A stretch of 64,000 nt of DNA from Magnetococcales bacterium (GTDB taxonomy: Bacteria > Pseudomonadota > Magnetococcia > Magnetococcales > JADFZT01), in assembly GCA_015232395.1 (NCBI GenBank), contig JADFZT010000001.1:113272-177271 (forward strand). The letters run 5' to 3'. Below the pieces are notes generated by a model, which was not told where the DNA came from, did no database searches, and saw nothing but the letters and a program-made list of their open reading frames with translations. Below are positions 1-8,860 of the stretch, in pieces (the stretch's first letter is position 1; each line of letters begins with the position of its first letter). The position numbers were made by a program, and so were the translations under genes.

Positions 1-498
1 CCCAATGATTTCAAGGAGGAGATCAATCTGCTGCTGAGTGATAGCCTGGGACGGGATTTTCAAGTATTGGGGGAGGTCACCCTGGCGCTCATTCCCTGGC
101 CTGAAGTCACCCTGGAGCAGGTCACCCTGGCCAACCCTCCCTCTCCCCCCTTCACCCCCAAACCCATGGCCACAATCAAACGCTTGGAGATGCGCGCTGG
201 ATTTTGGCGCTTTTTTTTAGATGACAAAATCTCTATCGGTCGCGTACGCCTGACGGAACTCCGGCTGAATCTCGCCTGGGATGAACAGGGGCACAACAAC
301 TGGCAGGATCTGCTGGGGGAGGGATTACTCCAGAGCCCGGAGGGATTTCAAGCAGCAGCAGGACAACTCGCAGACCCGGAAGGGATAGCTCTGGAGCTGG
401 AGGGGGTGCACTACGACCTGAAAGAGCAAGAACATCAGGCCACCGTCACCATCCGCCAAGCGCTGTTCGATGCGACAGCGCTGAAGTTGGAATCTTGA
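1..498 (+). CDS. AsmA-family protein, fragment (start outside window)
   Basis: The reading frame is open from base 1 to a TGA at 496-498, giving 165 visible residues. The early part (LLSDSLGRDFQVLGEVTLAL, then IPWPEVTLEQVTLANPP) matches the N-terminal beta-rich region of AsmA-type inner-membrane-anchored proteins, which act in envelope lipid homeostasis. AsmA proteins are normally 500-1000 residues, so a stop this soon after the N-terminal domain looks like a 3' truncation. The next gene follows on the opposite strand after only six bases, leaving no room for the missing C-terminal region. The family call rests on this short region only. A short AsmA-like protein cannot be excluded. Confidence 0.5.
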   Translation, partial: PNDFKEEINLLLSDSLGRDFQVLGEVTLALIPWPEVTLEQVTLANPPSPPFTPKPMATIKRLEMRAGFWRFFLDDKISIGRVRLTELRLNLAWDEQGHNNWQDLLGEGLLQSPEGFQAAAGQLADPEGIALELEGVHYDLKEQEHQATVTIRQALFDATALKLES

Positions 499-504
499 AA
501 GGAT

Positions 505-1062
505 CTATATTTCTGACGGCATCCTCAAAGCTGAAGCCATGGGGCTCTCGACACCATTCTTTCGCTTGGCCACCACATCGAGTATCGACTGCATGGTCTC
601 TGCATCGCCGGGGCGGATTTTCAGGGCGGCCAGCCACGCTTCCACCGCCTTTTCCGACTCTTCCAAACCGGCATAGGCCGTCCCCAGTTGACCATGGAGA
701 TGGAAACGACGGCTGGAGCCATTGACCTTCAGCAGGGGATCAAGCACCTCAACAGCGTTGCGGTAGTGACCCACCGTGTTATAAGCCCGGGCCAGGAGAA
801 TCATGAGCGCGACATTATCGGGATGGGTCTCGGCAAACCGCTCCAGCCGCAGAATGCTCAGTTCCGGCTGATCGAGCTTGTAGAGGCAAAACCAAAGATA
901 AACCGCACTCTTGCAGTCGTTGGGGTTAAGCTGCAAAGCCGACTCCAGATAGCCCGCCGCCTTTTGAAAGCGCCCCCAACGCACCCAGCGCAACCCCTTG
1001 GCGCGGTAGGATTCAGAGTCCCGTTTGTTTTGGTAATAGTGTGGATCCATGCTGTCGAACAC
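505..1062 (-). CDS. TPR-repeat protein
   Basis: This 185-residue protein contains about four tetratricopeptide-type helical pairs: GLRWVRWGRFQKAAGYLESA, then units around LILLARAYNTVGHYRNAVEV and QLGTAYAGLEESEKAVEAWL. No signal peptide or catalytic domain is visible, so it is probably a cytoplasmic adaptor with protein-binding function. It runs convergently into the AsmA-like fragment. The roughly 230 bp upstream of its start are AT-rich and may hold its promoter, but I see no clear motif. The partner cannot be inferred. Confidence 0.75.
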   Translation of the reverse strand: MFDSMDPHYYQNKRDSESYRAKGLRWVRWGRFQKAAGYLESALQLNPNDCKSAVYLWFCLYKLDQPELSILRLERFAETHPDNVALMILLARAYNTVGHYRNAVEVLDPLLKVNGSSRRFHLHGQLGTAYAGLEESEKAVEAWLAALKIRPGDAETMQSILDVVAKRKNGVESPMASALRMPSEI

Positions 1063-1295
1063 CTTCCTGGAATGATGATTTAGCCCCCATAATCCCTACC
1101 GCTCCATGGCTTCCAGGCGGAGAGAGGCATCGATTATAGGCATTGAGCGATAAATTGCAAATGAAAATCATTCTTGTTTGACTCAAAAGAGAGGAGATAC
1201 CCTGGATTTCAAAGCCTGGGGAAACAAAGGGGGGAAAATCGCTTGAGGGGAGATTAAGTCGGTCCATTCCCGGGGAGAGGGCTCCCCAACAATGA

Positions 1296-1697
1296 TCAAT
1301 CGCTGATGGTGAGTTCCTGGAGTTGGGCTTTGCCGTCCTGGAGTAGATAACCGTTCATATCCAATCGGCCATCCACCCCGAGGGCGACGATCAGGTAGAG
1401 AGCCTCCCCATAGTGGGCCTGTTCCAGATCAGCCGTGGATGGGGCCGCCGAACCGGTGGGGTGGCTGTGATAGATCGCCCGCACCTCTTGCCCGTTTTCA
1501 CGCAACTCCTTGAAAAGACGGATCTGCTCGGTAGGATCCGCCAAAAAACGACGGGTCTCCTGGAGGGCGTTGGTCAAGGGATGCCAACCGGTAATCCGAT
1601 CACCCTGACCGGAGAGGAGTCCCACGCACTCCTGGGGGGCTGTGCGTTGGGCGTGGCCCAGAATTTTATTGACGATGATCCGGGGAATGACCCACAT
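1296..1697 (-). CDS. JAMM/MPN-domain metallopeptidase (M67-like)
   Basis: The protein is 133 residues from the ATG at 1697. I prefer that start because the 33 residues available upstream in frame look unlike the family. All JAMM zinc-site residues are present: Glu23 (PQECVGLLSG), His77 and His79 (YHSHPTGSAAPSTAD), Ser87 and Asp90. Stand-alone bacterial JAMM proteins cleave isopeptide bonds or remove C-terminal tails from sulfur-carrier proteins such as ThiS, MoaD and CysO. No ThiF or ThiS partner is next to it, so its substrate is unknown. The next gene diverges from the region upstream. Confidence 0.85.
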   Translation of the reverse strand: MWVIPRIIVNKILGHAQRTAPQECVGLLSGQGDRITGWHPLTNALQETRRFLADPTEQIRLFKELRENGQEVRAIYHSHPTGSAAPSTADLEQAHYGEALYLIVALGVDGRLDMNGYLLQDGKAQLQELTISD

Positions 1698-1813
1698 ACC
1701 TGGAAACCTTGCTTTTAAGTTGATGTCAAAAACGGTTAAACCTTTACCCCGGCTTGAGGGAGCCATCATACTATACGCTGGATTCTCCGGTCTCACGGAA
1801 AATTCCGACTGCC

Positions 1814-2107
1814 ATGAAAGCCTATCTACAACGTCTCAATCCCGCAACCGGCATGGTCTGGTATTACTCCCTCCAGATCCAAAGGGACCTCCTTGGCCGC
1901 TGGCAGGTGATACGGGAATGGGGTCGCTCCGGCTCCCCGGGAACATTGCGACAAGTCCCCTACGATACCCACGAGCAAGCCGTTGCCGCCCTGCTCTCCC
2001 TGCGTGACCAACTGACCGGCAAAGGCTATCAGGTGGTGATGCAGGAAGGATTGCGCCAGGATATGGCAGGCTATCTCAAGGAGATGAAGAATGAACCTGA
2101 TTCATAA
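1814..2107 (+). CDS. WGR-domain protein
   Basis: This 97-residue protein starts at the ATG at 1814. It is almost entirely one WGR domain: [10 protein letters not shown], then [23 protein letters not shown] with the diagnostic W-G-R triad, then the closing helix [21 protein letters not shown] domains occur in PARP1 and in small bacterial proteins and are associated with nucleic-acid binding. The gene overlaps the following hydrolase by 17 bp, so the two are probably translated together. No adjacent ligase or polymerase gives a more specific role. Confidence 0.85.
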   Translation: MKAYLQRLNPATGMVWYYSLQIQRDLLGRWQVIREWGRSGSPGTLRQVPYDTHEQAVAALLSLRDQLTGKGYQVVMQEGLRQDMAGYLKEMKNEPDS

Positions 2108-2726
2108 AGTCGTCGAAACCGGACCGTTACAGGTCAACTGCCAGATTTTGGGCAACGCCACCGATGGCACCTGCCTGCTCATCGATCCCGGTGGAGATGC
2201 GGGCAATCTCCTGCGCACCCTCACCCAGATGGGATTGAAGCCCACCCACATCATCAATACCCACGGCCATTTTGATCATCTGGGGGGCGTTGAAGAGCTG
2301 CAACGGGCGGCGGGGTGTCAGTTTTGGATCCACGAGGCCGACCGTGCCATGGTGGCCGATGCCCCGGATCACGCTGCCCGCTGGGGCCTGCCCTTCGGCC
2401 CCGCACCCAAAGTGAACAAAACCTTCCTGGATGGGGAAATTCTGGAGGTCGCCGGCATCCGCCTGGAAGTGCTCCACACCCCGGGCCACACCCCTGGGGG
2501 AGTCTGCCTCGCTTGGGAAGCGGGGGTGGCGGTGGGGGATACCCTGTTTGCCGGTTCCGTGGGCCGCACCGATCTTCCTGGAGGCGACACCGATCAGCTC
2601 CTGACATCGATCCAAAATCGCCTGCTAACGCTGCCTGACGAGACCATCTGCTATCCCGGTCACGGCCCAGCCACCACCATCGGTGATGAGCGTGCCCACA
2701 ACCCCTTCCTCAATCAAGCCTGGTAG
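2091..2726 (+). CDS. MBL-fold metallohydrolase, YcbL/glyoxalase II-like
   Basis: The protein is 211 residues, the usual length for the compact YcbL type. Metal ligands are visible as HGHFDH (residues 58-63), a second histidine in [10 protein letters not shown], the bridging Asp in [17 protein letters not shown], and a final His in CYPGHGP. These hydrolyse thioesters such as S-lactoylglutathione or related metabolites. The protein lacks the C-terminal substrate-binding domain of full glyoxalase II, so the natural substrate is uncertain. It overlaps the WGR gene at its 5' end. Confidence 0.9.
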   Translation: MNLIHKVVETGPLQVNCQILGNATDGTCLLIDPGGDAGNLLRTLTQMGLKPTHIINTHGHFDHLGGVEELQRAAGCQFWIHEADRAMVADAPDHAARWGLPFGPAPKVNKTFLDGEILEVAGIRLEVLHTPGHTPGGVCLAWEAGVAVGDTLFAGSVGRTDLPGGDTDQLLTSIQNRLLTLPDETICYPGHGPATTIGDERAHNPFLNQAW

Positions 2727-2743
2727 GGGAAAAAAACAGAAAA

Positions 2744-3433
2744 TCAGTCAGCGGTGTCCGGTTCACTCTCCCGGGCCGGTTCCACATCTGCCCCCCCCTC
2801 CACCTCGGGCAGTGGCTTGGGCAGGGGGATGGGATAGCGGGGAGTCAGGTGGGTGGAACGATAGACCACATCCCCCACCCGCACCGCACAGAGCACCACC
2901 AGGTTTTCCGCCTGCTGAGTGGCCCGCAGGTTGGGAATCTCCAGGTAGAGGGCTTGGTTGGAGCGCTTGAGGCTCTGTTTTTTGACGGCGATCCGTGCCC
3001 CGATCCGGTCAGGGGTCTCTCCCACCGGCACCGGAGTGGGCATTAAATGCAACCAACACTCCGCCTCTACCGATCCCCCCTGCCAATGGACCCCCTGATC
3101 CCAGGCGGTCTGGATGTAGGCAAAAGCCACCTTGAGCATGTCGTCGCTGGCCAAGGTGACGGTAGCCTGCACCAGATCGATCTCCTGGCCTTTTTTCAAA
3201 CGCGGCCCATCCCCCTTGCCCCCACCAAAGCCGGGACCACTCTCTTGATAGCGCCACCCCTTGATCGGCGGCAAAGTGGTGCAGGGGGACTGCTGGAGCA
3301 CGCCGTTGCCCTGGGCATCCAGACATTGATAGAGACTGCGGCTTTGGACTTCAGCCAGCGGCAACAGAGAGAAGGAAAGAGTCGAGAAGAACAGGAAACA
3401 AAAAATCGATGGCATCTGCCGCAGGAAACCCAT
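2744..3433 (-). CDS. Secreted protein with DUF4124-like N-terminus
   Basis: About 229 residues from the ATG at 3433, which has AAAGG upstream; a TTG at 3448 is an alternative. A hydrophobic stretch (IFCFLFFSTLSFSLLPLAEV) serves as a signal peptide. It is followed by a short motif, LYQCLDAQGNGVLQQSPC, typical of DUF4124-like exported proteins that keep a Cys pair. The middle is rich in beta-strand pattern with three further cysteines. The tail is proline- and acid-rich. It is probably periplasmic; no function can be assigned. It converges on the MBL hydrolase with a 17 bp gap. Confidence 0.65.
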   Translation of the reverse strand: MGFLRQMPSIFCFLFFSTLSFSLLPLAEVQSRSLYQCLDAQGNGVLQQSPCTTLPPIKGWRYQESGPGFGGGKGDGPRLKKGQEIDLVQATVTLASDDMLKVAFAYIQTAWDQGVHWQGGSVEAECWLHLMPTPVPVGETPDRIGARIAVKKQSLKRSNQALYLEIPNLRATQQAENLVVLCAVRVGDVVYRSTHLTPRYPIPLPKPLPEVEGGADVEPARESEPDTAD

Positions 3434-3536
3434 GGGAACCTTTATCAATCAACAGGGAAGAGATAAGGGCATCATCCGGAGAAACAAGGCAAAAATCAAG
3501 CGTCAGGAAAGGCACTGAGAGAGGCATCGGGAGAGG

Positions 3537-3823
3537 TATAGCCATTCAAATCAAGAATTGGACATATGCCGTTGCATTTTTGCCGTCATTCTCGCGAATG
3601 CGGGAATCCAGGGAGTCTGGCGCAAACCTTTCCAAATCTTGCATCACTTTCAGCAAAATACCGGCCTTTTTTCAGCAAAATACCGGCCTTTTTTCAGCAA
3701 AATACCGGCCTTTCTTAAAAATTTGGTTTTTCCTTGAGGGCAATCATCAGCTCCCTGGATCCCCGCCTTCGCGGGGATGACGCGTCAGGGAAGAGTGTCC
3801 AATTTTGAGATAGAACTGCTATA
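3537..3823 (+). repeat. MITE-like repeat A, copy 1
   Basis: This non-coding element begins TATAGCCATTCAAATCAAGA and ends with the inverted counterpart (AGATAGAACTGCTATA), giving imperfect terminal inverted repeats of about 28 bp that share ATTGGACA. Inside are two REP-like hairpins (TCGCGAATGCGGGAATCCAG and CCCCGCCTTCGCGGGGATGA). This copy has a triplicated 22-bp unit beginning CAGCAAAATACCGGCC (about 3650-3716) that is single in the other copies. Four more copies lie in the window. The TATA ends suggest a TA target, as for IS630/mariner-type elements. Confidence 0.85.
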
Positions 3824-3849
3824 TCAGGCAAGGGAGGAGCGCCCCCGCA

Positions 3850-5130
3850 TCAAAAAACACGCCCCTGCCGATCCAGCTGACGATAACACTCCAGCCACTC
3901 GATGCTCTCCCGGGAGATCACAGCCTCTTGGGGTTCCAGCCACTGCCAGAGGGTGGCGGCGCCCTCACTCACCGGCACAGCACCATAAGCTTCGGTCACA
4001 AAGCGGATCCACTTGAAGATCCAAAAAGCGTTACACCACTGAAAAAAGCGCTTGCGAAAAGTCCCTTCCGAAGAGGTCGCTCCCTGCATCTCCTTGAGAT
4101 TTCCCCCAAAGTCCACCCCGTCCAGATAGTCCTGCAAGGTGGGGGATATCCACGTCGGGTCGATCATTTCCCGCCCTTGAAACACCTCTTCCATCCCCTG
4201 AAAAAAATCCCGCAGTGCCAAAAAGCCCCGGGGATCGTTCACCGGCCAAAAGCCAACCCCATCCCGCCAGTCGGACATCGCCCGCCCAGTGCCGAAAGGT
4301 ACCCGGTGGGAGCGGCGGGGAGAGGGATAAACGCACCCCGCTCGTAGATCGGTAAAGCCCCCCAAGGGAATGATCTTTTGCAAAAAATAAAAATCCTCCC
4401 CCCCTTGCCGCCGATTCATCCCCCCCTGCTTGGCATAGGCCCAGGCCCGCACCGCCATGGAAGAACCGACGCTGTGGTGGGCGTGGGGAAACCCGGCAAA
4501 ACGCAACCCCCAGACATAATATCGCAGATAAAGCTCATACTGGATGATCCCTTCCCGCTCATGGCCGGAAATCTCCTCCAGGGGGTGTTCAAAGTGGATG
4601 GCGCAGCCGGGAGAAAGCGCATGCTGGTGAAAATGGTCGTGGAGGGAAACGAGATAATTATCTGAAACTGTACAGTCGGCATCCAGGCAGACCATCACCC
4701 CCTGGGGATTGCCCACCTGGTGAAACCGAACCACCGCTTCATCCAGGCCGATCTTACGAGCAAACCCCACTCCGGCGTGTTTTTTGGGAAGATCGGGATA
4801 GTGGAGCAGATGAAACCCCAGTCCCCGCTCCCGATGGTTTTCAATCCAGGCCCGAGCCTCCTCCAAGGTCTCTTGATTCAACCCACGCACCCCTTCGTCA
4901 TCCGCCTCGGAGCCGTTCACCACCACCAGCACCTCCACCGGAGAGGGTGGGCGATGGCAGCGCCAGAGTGAGGCCAGGGTGGTTATCAACCCCCTCTCCT
5001 CCCGGCAGGGAATCACCACAATCAGCCCCAAACCGGGCTCAGGGGGGAGGGATAGGGCGGGTGGAAAAAGCGCCCGTTTTTGCAGATAGCTCTGGAGCTG
5101 TTGCATCTCCCCGGGAGAAACCTCAATCAC
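3850..5130 (-). CDS. Family 2 glycosyltransferase
   Basis: This 426-residue protein has a GT-A nucleotide-sugar fold. It shows an opening strand LIVVIPCREERGLITTLASL (about residues 36-55) and a DxD-type metal site at Asp150-Ala-Asp152 (VCLDADCTVSDNYLVSL), followed by an acceptor-side region with GGEDFYFLQKI. No membrane segment is obvious. Its GTG start overlaps the stop of the upstream TPR gene by 4 bp (GTGA), so the two were translationally coupled before an IS element split the TPR gene. Sugar and acceptor are unknown. Flagellin or surface glycan modification is possible given the rest of the window, but there is no direct evidence. Confidence 0.8.
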   Translation of the reverse strand: MIEVSPGEMQQLQSYLQKRALFPPALSLPPEPGLGLIVVIPCREERGLITTLASLWRCHRPPSPVEVLVVVNGSEADDEGVRGLNQETLEEARAWIENHRERGLGFHLLHYPDLPKKHAGVGFARKIGLDEAVVRFHQVGNPQGVMVCLDADCTVSDNYLVSLHDHFHQHALSPGCAIHFEHPLEEISGHEREGIIQYELYLRYYVWGLRFAGFPHAHHSVGSSMAVRAWAYAKQGGMNRRQGGEDFYFLQKIIPLGGFTDLRAGCVYPSPRRSHRVPFGTGRAMSDWRDGVGFWPVNDPRGFLALRDFFQGMEEVFQGREMIDPTWISPTLQDYLDGVDFGGNLKEMQGATSSEGTFRKRFFQWCNAFWIFKWIRFVTEAYGAVPVSEGAATLWQWLEPQEAVISRESIEWLECYRQLDRQGRVF

Positions 5131-5839
5131 AGCGCCACGCCATTGCCAGAGGCCCTTTGCTGGCTCTCCCCCTGGGAAAAAAGAAAATCCAACCTTTCCG
5201 GCATCTCCGGCTGGGTCGCCTCCTGGCTCAACTCAAAATTGTTGTGGGCCATCAGTTTGAGCGGGGTCTCGCTCTGAAAACCGCCCGACTCAAGCCACAA
5301 TCGGTATCGCCGGATGTTTTCCCCAATGGCGGAGTGGTTGAAGGAGAGCCCGGCACGGCGGAGATTTTCTTCAAAAGCGGTCTGATCCTGACGGAAAGCG
5401 GCGATGATGGCCAGATAGTTGTATCCAACCCCCGGATGGGGATAGCCCCCCTCAAGGGCGGCATTCACATGGACTTCGGCCTGCTCTGGAGAACCCGCCC
5501 GCAGCCAAGCCCCAGCCAGATCCATGTGGGCCGCCGGCAATCCCGCCAAACGATCCAAAATGTCCTGATATTCCGCCACATCGGGATAAAATTGACCGGC
5601 ATACTCCACAAAACTTTTCATCCACAGTTCAACAATTTTCCACATTCTGCCAGTCACATGATCGACAAACCCATAGTCTGACCCGACAAAATCATGGGCA
5701 AAGAAGAGATTGCCATCGAGATTTTTTTCCTGTTTGAAAAGGTCAAACTCTTCGGCTCCCGGATAATATTGTAGCTGGGAAAAGAGAAACTGCGCGGGTT
5801 GGGTATCGTGGATCAACTGGATACTCTCCTGGAAGCTAG
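5127..5839 (-). pseudogene. 3' fragment of IS-disrupted TPR gene
   Basis: About 237 codons downstream of the insertion remain open (from SFQESIQLIHD to the TGA at 5127). The fragment carries superhelical repeat motifs such as AGAWLRAGSPEQAEVHVNAA. It overlaps the glycosyltransferase start. An in-frame ATG at 5918 lies inside the IS element and could drive a chimeric product, but nothing indicates it is used. The 5' half of the same gene lies beyond the IS at 6637-7141. By my reading the two halves are one base out of register if the IS is simply removed leaving one CTAG, so a further indel may have occurred. Confidence 0.75.
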
Positions 5840-6608
5840 GATGTGTTAATACTATTTGGCGAGTCGAAGACCAGAGCGAAATGGATGAAGAAAGAGTAAA
5901 CCACGTCGAGCCTGTCAAAGCGTGAAAAGATTCTTCGGAACCCTTTCAATCGTCGAAACAGTCTCTCCATCTCATTGCTTTTCTTCTACATTTCTCGGTC
6001 ATATCCCCATGGATTCAGCTGGTTGCTTTTTGGGGGAACCACAGGTTCTAACCCCAGGTCCAATACCAACTGGCGCATTTCATTTCCTTCATATGCGCGA
6101 TCCATAACAACGTATTTTGCTGTCAGAGACGTTGTTTTCAGCAATTCCCGACCTTCCGGTGTATCGTGAGCATTTCCTGGTGACAGAAAAAAGCTCACTG
6201 CTGTTCGAGCATCTGCGGCAACCAAATGAATCTTGGTGGCCCAGCCACCTCTGGATTTTCCGATGGCTTGGGGGCCGTTTTTTTTAACGCTCCAGTTCCG
6301 TCAGGGTGAACCTTTACAATCGTGCTGTCCAACGACACGGACTCAACCCGAACTCGAATGATTTGTTGGCACTGAAGCTCAGCAAAAACACGCTCTAAAA
6401 CACCGCTTTTAGCCCACCTGTTCATTCGTGTATAGATGGTGTGCCAATTACCGAATCTTTCCGGCAATCCACGCCATTTGCAGCCATGCTCAGCGACATA
6501 CAAAATGGCATTGATGATCTGTAGGTTGGTCAGTGAAACATTGCCCCTCTGACGCGGGAAAAGGGACTCGATTTTTTTGAACTGCGCTTCGGGAATGTCC
6601 ATGTGCAC
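5836..6608 (-). pseudogene. IS5-family transposase, frameshifted and with a nonsense codon
   Basis: The first part (6608 to about 6290) has the DUF4096-type N-terminus (INAILYVAEHGCKWRGLPER) and the first catalytic Asp (VSLDSTIVKVHPDG). An A8 run near 6292 is a plausible -1 programmed frameshift site, as in IS427-type elements. The shifted frame continues KNGPQAIGKSRGGWATKIHL and includes the second Asp (VVMDRAYEG). That frame then meets a TAG at 5986-5988 where relatives have a Tyr codon. The region beyond it, NEMERLFRRLKGFRR with the catalytic Glu, is still readable to a terminal TAG at 5836. Without read-through the enzyme lacks the Glu and is dead. Confidence 0.85.
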
Positions 6609-6636
6609 AGTATCTCATGTTTTGTGTTAACAAGCC
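5840..6636 (-). mobile_element. IS5-family (IS427-like) insertion sequence, decayed
   Basis: About 797 bp lie between two CTAG tetramers (5836-5839 and 6637-6640) that look like a target duplication; a 2-bp TA duplication is also compatible. The ends form imperfect inverted repeats (GGGCTTGTTAACACAAAA against GGATGTGTTAATACTATT, 12 of 18 positions). It encodes one transposase in two frames on the - strand. The element sits inside a TPR gene and separates it from its own promoter-proximal half. Confidence 0.85.
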
Positions 6637-7141
6637 CTAGATCCATCAACACAAAACCCAGATGTCGCAAGACTCCAGGGTCGTCGGGTTTGATGGAGAG
6701 GGCTTTTTGCAGCATGCCAGCAGCTTGATCGGGTTGGCTCTCTTTTCTGAGGGCGATCCCGAGCTTTTTTAGGGCGGCTGGATGGTCTGGTTTCAGGTTT
6801 AAGGCTTGGCGATAGGCGGCAAGAGCCCCTGGTATATTATTTTTTTGGCTCAGGGCATTGCCCAGGCTCATGTGGCCCTGAAAATAGCCCGGCTGGCTGG
6901 CAACCGCCTTTTGGAAACAGACAATGGCCTGATCCAGCTGGCCTCCCTGCTGATAAATCCCCCCCGCGTTGCAGAGGGCCACCCCATGACCCGGTTCGAT
7001 TTTCAGAACCTTTTGATACCACTGCAACGCCTCTTGCAGCTGACCTGCCTGGTGGAGGGCGATCCCTTTTTGCAAGGCGGCACGCGCCTGGGGGTCGATC
7101 TGGTTAACTGCAGATTTTGAATCGTCAGCCTGTTGAGACAT
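6637..7141 (-). pseudogene. 5' fragment of IS-disrupted TPR gene
   Basis: From the ATG at 7141 (AGG box upstream) about 168 residues encode four regular TPR units: KGIALHQAGQLQEALQWYQ, AGGIYQQGGQLDQAIVCFQ, LGNALSQKNNIPGALAAYRQ and LGIALRKESQPDQAAGMLQ. A fifth unit (RHLGFVLMDL) is cut by the IS. Together with the 3' fragment the ancestral protein would be about 400 residues, with an all-helical C-terminal part, co-transcribed with the glycosyltransferase. TPR proteins of this layout often work with glycosyltransferases, but this is context only. Confidence 0.75.
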
Positions 7142-7567
7142 GTCGTTACCTGTTTCCGACCCGAATTCCTTGAGGCTGGGTATATTCATCCCAAACCTGG
7201 ATCGGACAGTTGAGCAAGACCCCACAAACCGTATGGGCCATACGAAAATCCGGTAGAACCAAGGAATCCAAGCATATGGATTTTGGTGGGAAATGAAAAC
7301 GAAACCCAATCACATTGAGACCGCAACAGGTCATTTTTACACAAACCTGCTACAAAAGAAGAAAGCCTTGGGAGGTTTGGCTGCAAGCAAAAAAATCTCG
7401 CATTTCATCTCCTTTCGAACTTAATATGGTGGAAATGAAGCTCTTTTTTTTCAGGGATTTTGGGGTAGGAGAGTTCCCGATTCGGACCTTTTCCCAAGCC
7501 ATCCCGAAGCGGATTGAAGCAGGCACTCCGATTTACCTTCACCATCTGGCTGTCAGCGGGGAAAGAG
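7142..7567. other. Intergenic region, 426 bp, no recognisable gene
   Basis: This stretch lies between the divergent TPR fragment and the ATPase gene. It is noticeably more AT-rich than its neighbours, especially 7400-7460, and presumably holds promoters for both sides. I see no convincing -35/-10 pair, no strong hairpin with a T-run, and no RNA gene. Confidence 0.5.
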
Positions 7568-8860
7568 ATGCACCGTTTCATTGATTTCAAGGGATTTGCC
7601 GATGCCCAATTGGATCTATCCAATCCCGTCACCCTCCTGATCGGCAAAAATGGCTCCGGCAAGAGCAATGTGATCGAAGGGGTAGAACTATTCGCCAATT
7701 TGGCCCACGGGCTGCCCCTGCATGACATCACCGATCTTGGGCGGGGCGGACCTCAAACATTTCAAATCCGAGGAGGGTTGCCGGGATGTCCTCGCCTAGA
7801 AAAAAAAGCCTTTGAACTGCAGTATTCTAGCTGGACTTACTTTGACGGAGATGCAGAAGGAATCATTTACTCAATAAAATTTCAAAGAAATAACAATCCA
7901 AAAATTTCAGAAGAAATCCTAAAGATAGGAAGTCGGACCCTTTTTTCTGCTCAATCAAAAAAAGGACAGCCCGACGTCCTATCTGTCCAGTATGACAATT
8001 TTGCCCGTGGCGGCAACAAACCATCAGCTTTACTGCCGGCTGATCGCGCCATTTTATCCCGTTATTCTGAATTAACTGCACATCTTGACCAAAGAAGCGA
8101 AAGACATCAAGACGCACGGAGAGCTGTTATTGACATCCAGAAATATTTGCGTGCTTCCTTTGTCTTTGATCCAAACCCCCGAGCCATGCGTGAATATGAG
8201 CGTCAGGGCCAAAAAATACTGGCGAGGGACGGCTCCAACCTTTCCTCGGTGCTCTACAGCCTCTCCCAGGGTAACGGAAATGAAAAGAAAACAATTTCCC
8301 GTATCTTGGATCAAATCCAGCAGTTGCCAGAAGAACCCTTCGAAGAGATCCGCTTCGTCACCACAGCCCAACACGATGTCCTTTTTGGCTTGGGGGATAA
8401 AGGTGAAGGTCCGTTCATGGATGCCCGGGTTCTCTCCGATGGAACCTTGCGCTGCCTTGCTGTATTGACGGCTCTGGAGACAGTCAAGGAGAGCTCTCGG
8501 ATCGTGGTAGAAGAGTTCGACAACGGGCTCCACCCTTCTCGGGTAGGCGTCCTCACCGATGCCATTTGGGAGACCTGCAAGCGGCGCAATCTCAACATTC
8601 TGGTCACCACCCACAACCCCGCCACCCTGGACGCCTTGAACGATGAACAGCTCAAGGGTGTAGTGCTCTGCTATCACGATCAAAAGCAAAAAGCCTCCAA
8701 GCTTCTTCCTCTCCATAAGCTACCCCTATCCGATGTCTGGCTGGAAGAGGGGCAGCTGGGTAATCTGGTCACCCAACGCCTCATCGAAAAATATCTGGAT
8801 CCGGATTATGAGGAAAAGCGGCAAAAAATCGCCACAGAATGGCTCGCAGATCTGGCATGA
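7568..8860 (+). CDS. ABC/AAA-type ATPase of the OLD/AAA_15-21 group
   Basis: The ATG at 7568 is preceded by GAAAGAG and gives 430 residues. Walker A is GKNGSGKS (residues 26-33). Near the C-terminus are an ABC-like signature VLSDGTLRCL, a Walker B strand RIVVEEFDNGLHP, and a switch His in ILVTTHNPATLDAL. This layout is that of ATPases found in phage-defence and toxin modules (OLD, PARIS AriA, Septu PtuA). The middle (about 7840-8130) is AT-rich compared with neighbouring genes, a sign of transfer. Its stop overlaps the following PIN-like gene by 4 bp, so they form one operon. A DNA-repair role is the main alternative. Confidence 0.85.
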   Translation: MHRFIDFKGFADAQLDLSNPVTLLIGKNGSGKSNVIEGVELFANLAHGLPLHDITDLGRGGPQTFQIRGGLPGCPRLEKKAFELQYSSWTYFDGDAEGIIYSIKFQRNNNPKISEEILKIGSRTLFSAQSKKGQPDVLSVQYDNFARGGNKPSALLPADRAILSRYSELTAHLDQRSERHQDARRAVIDIQKYLRASFVFDPNPRAMREYERQGQKILARDGSNLSSVLYSLSQGNGNEKKTISRILDQIQQLPEEPFEEIRFVTTAQHDVLFGLGDKGEGPFMDARVLSDGTLRCLAVLTALETVKESSRIVVEEFDNGLHPSRVGVLTDAIWETCKRRNLNILVTTHNPATLDALNDEQLKGVVLCYHDQKQKASKLLPLHKLPLSDVWLEEGQLGNLVTQRLIEKYLDPDYEEKRQKIATEWLADLA

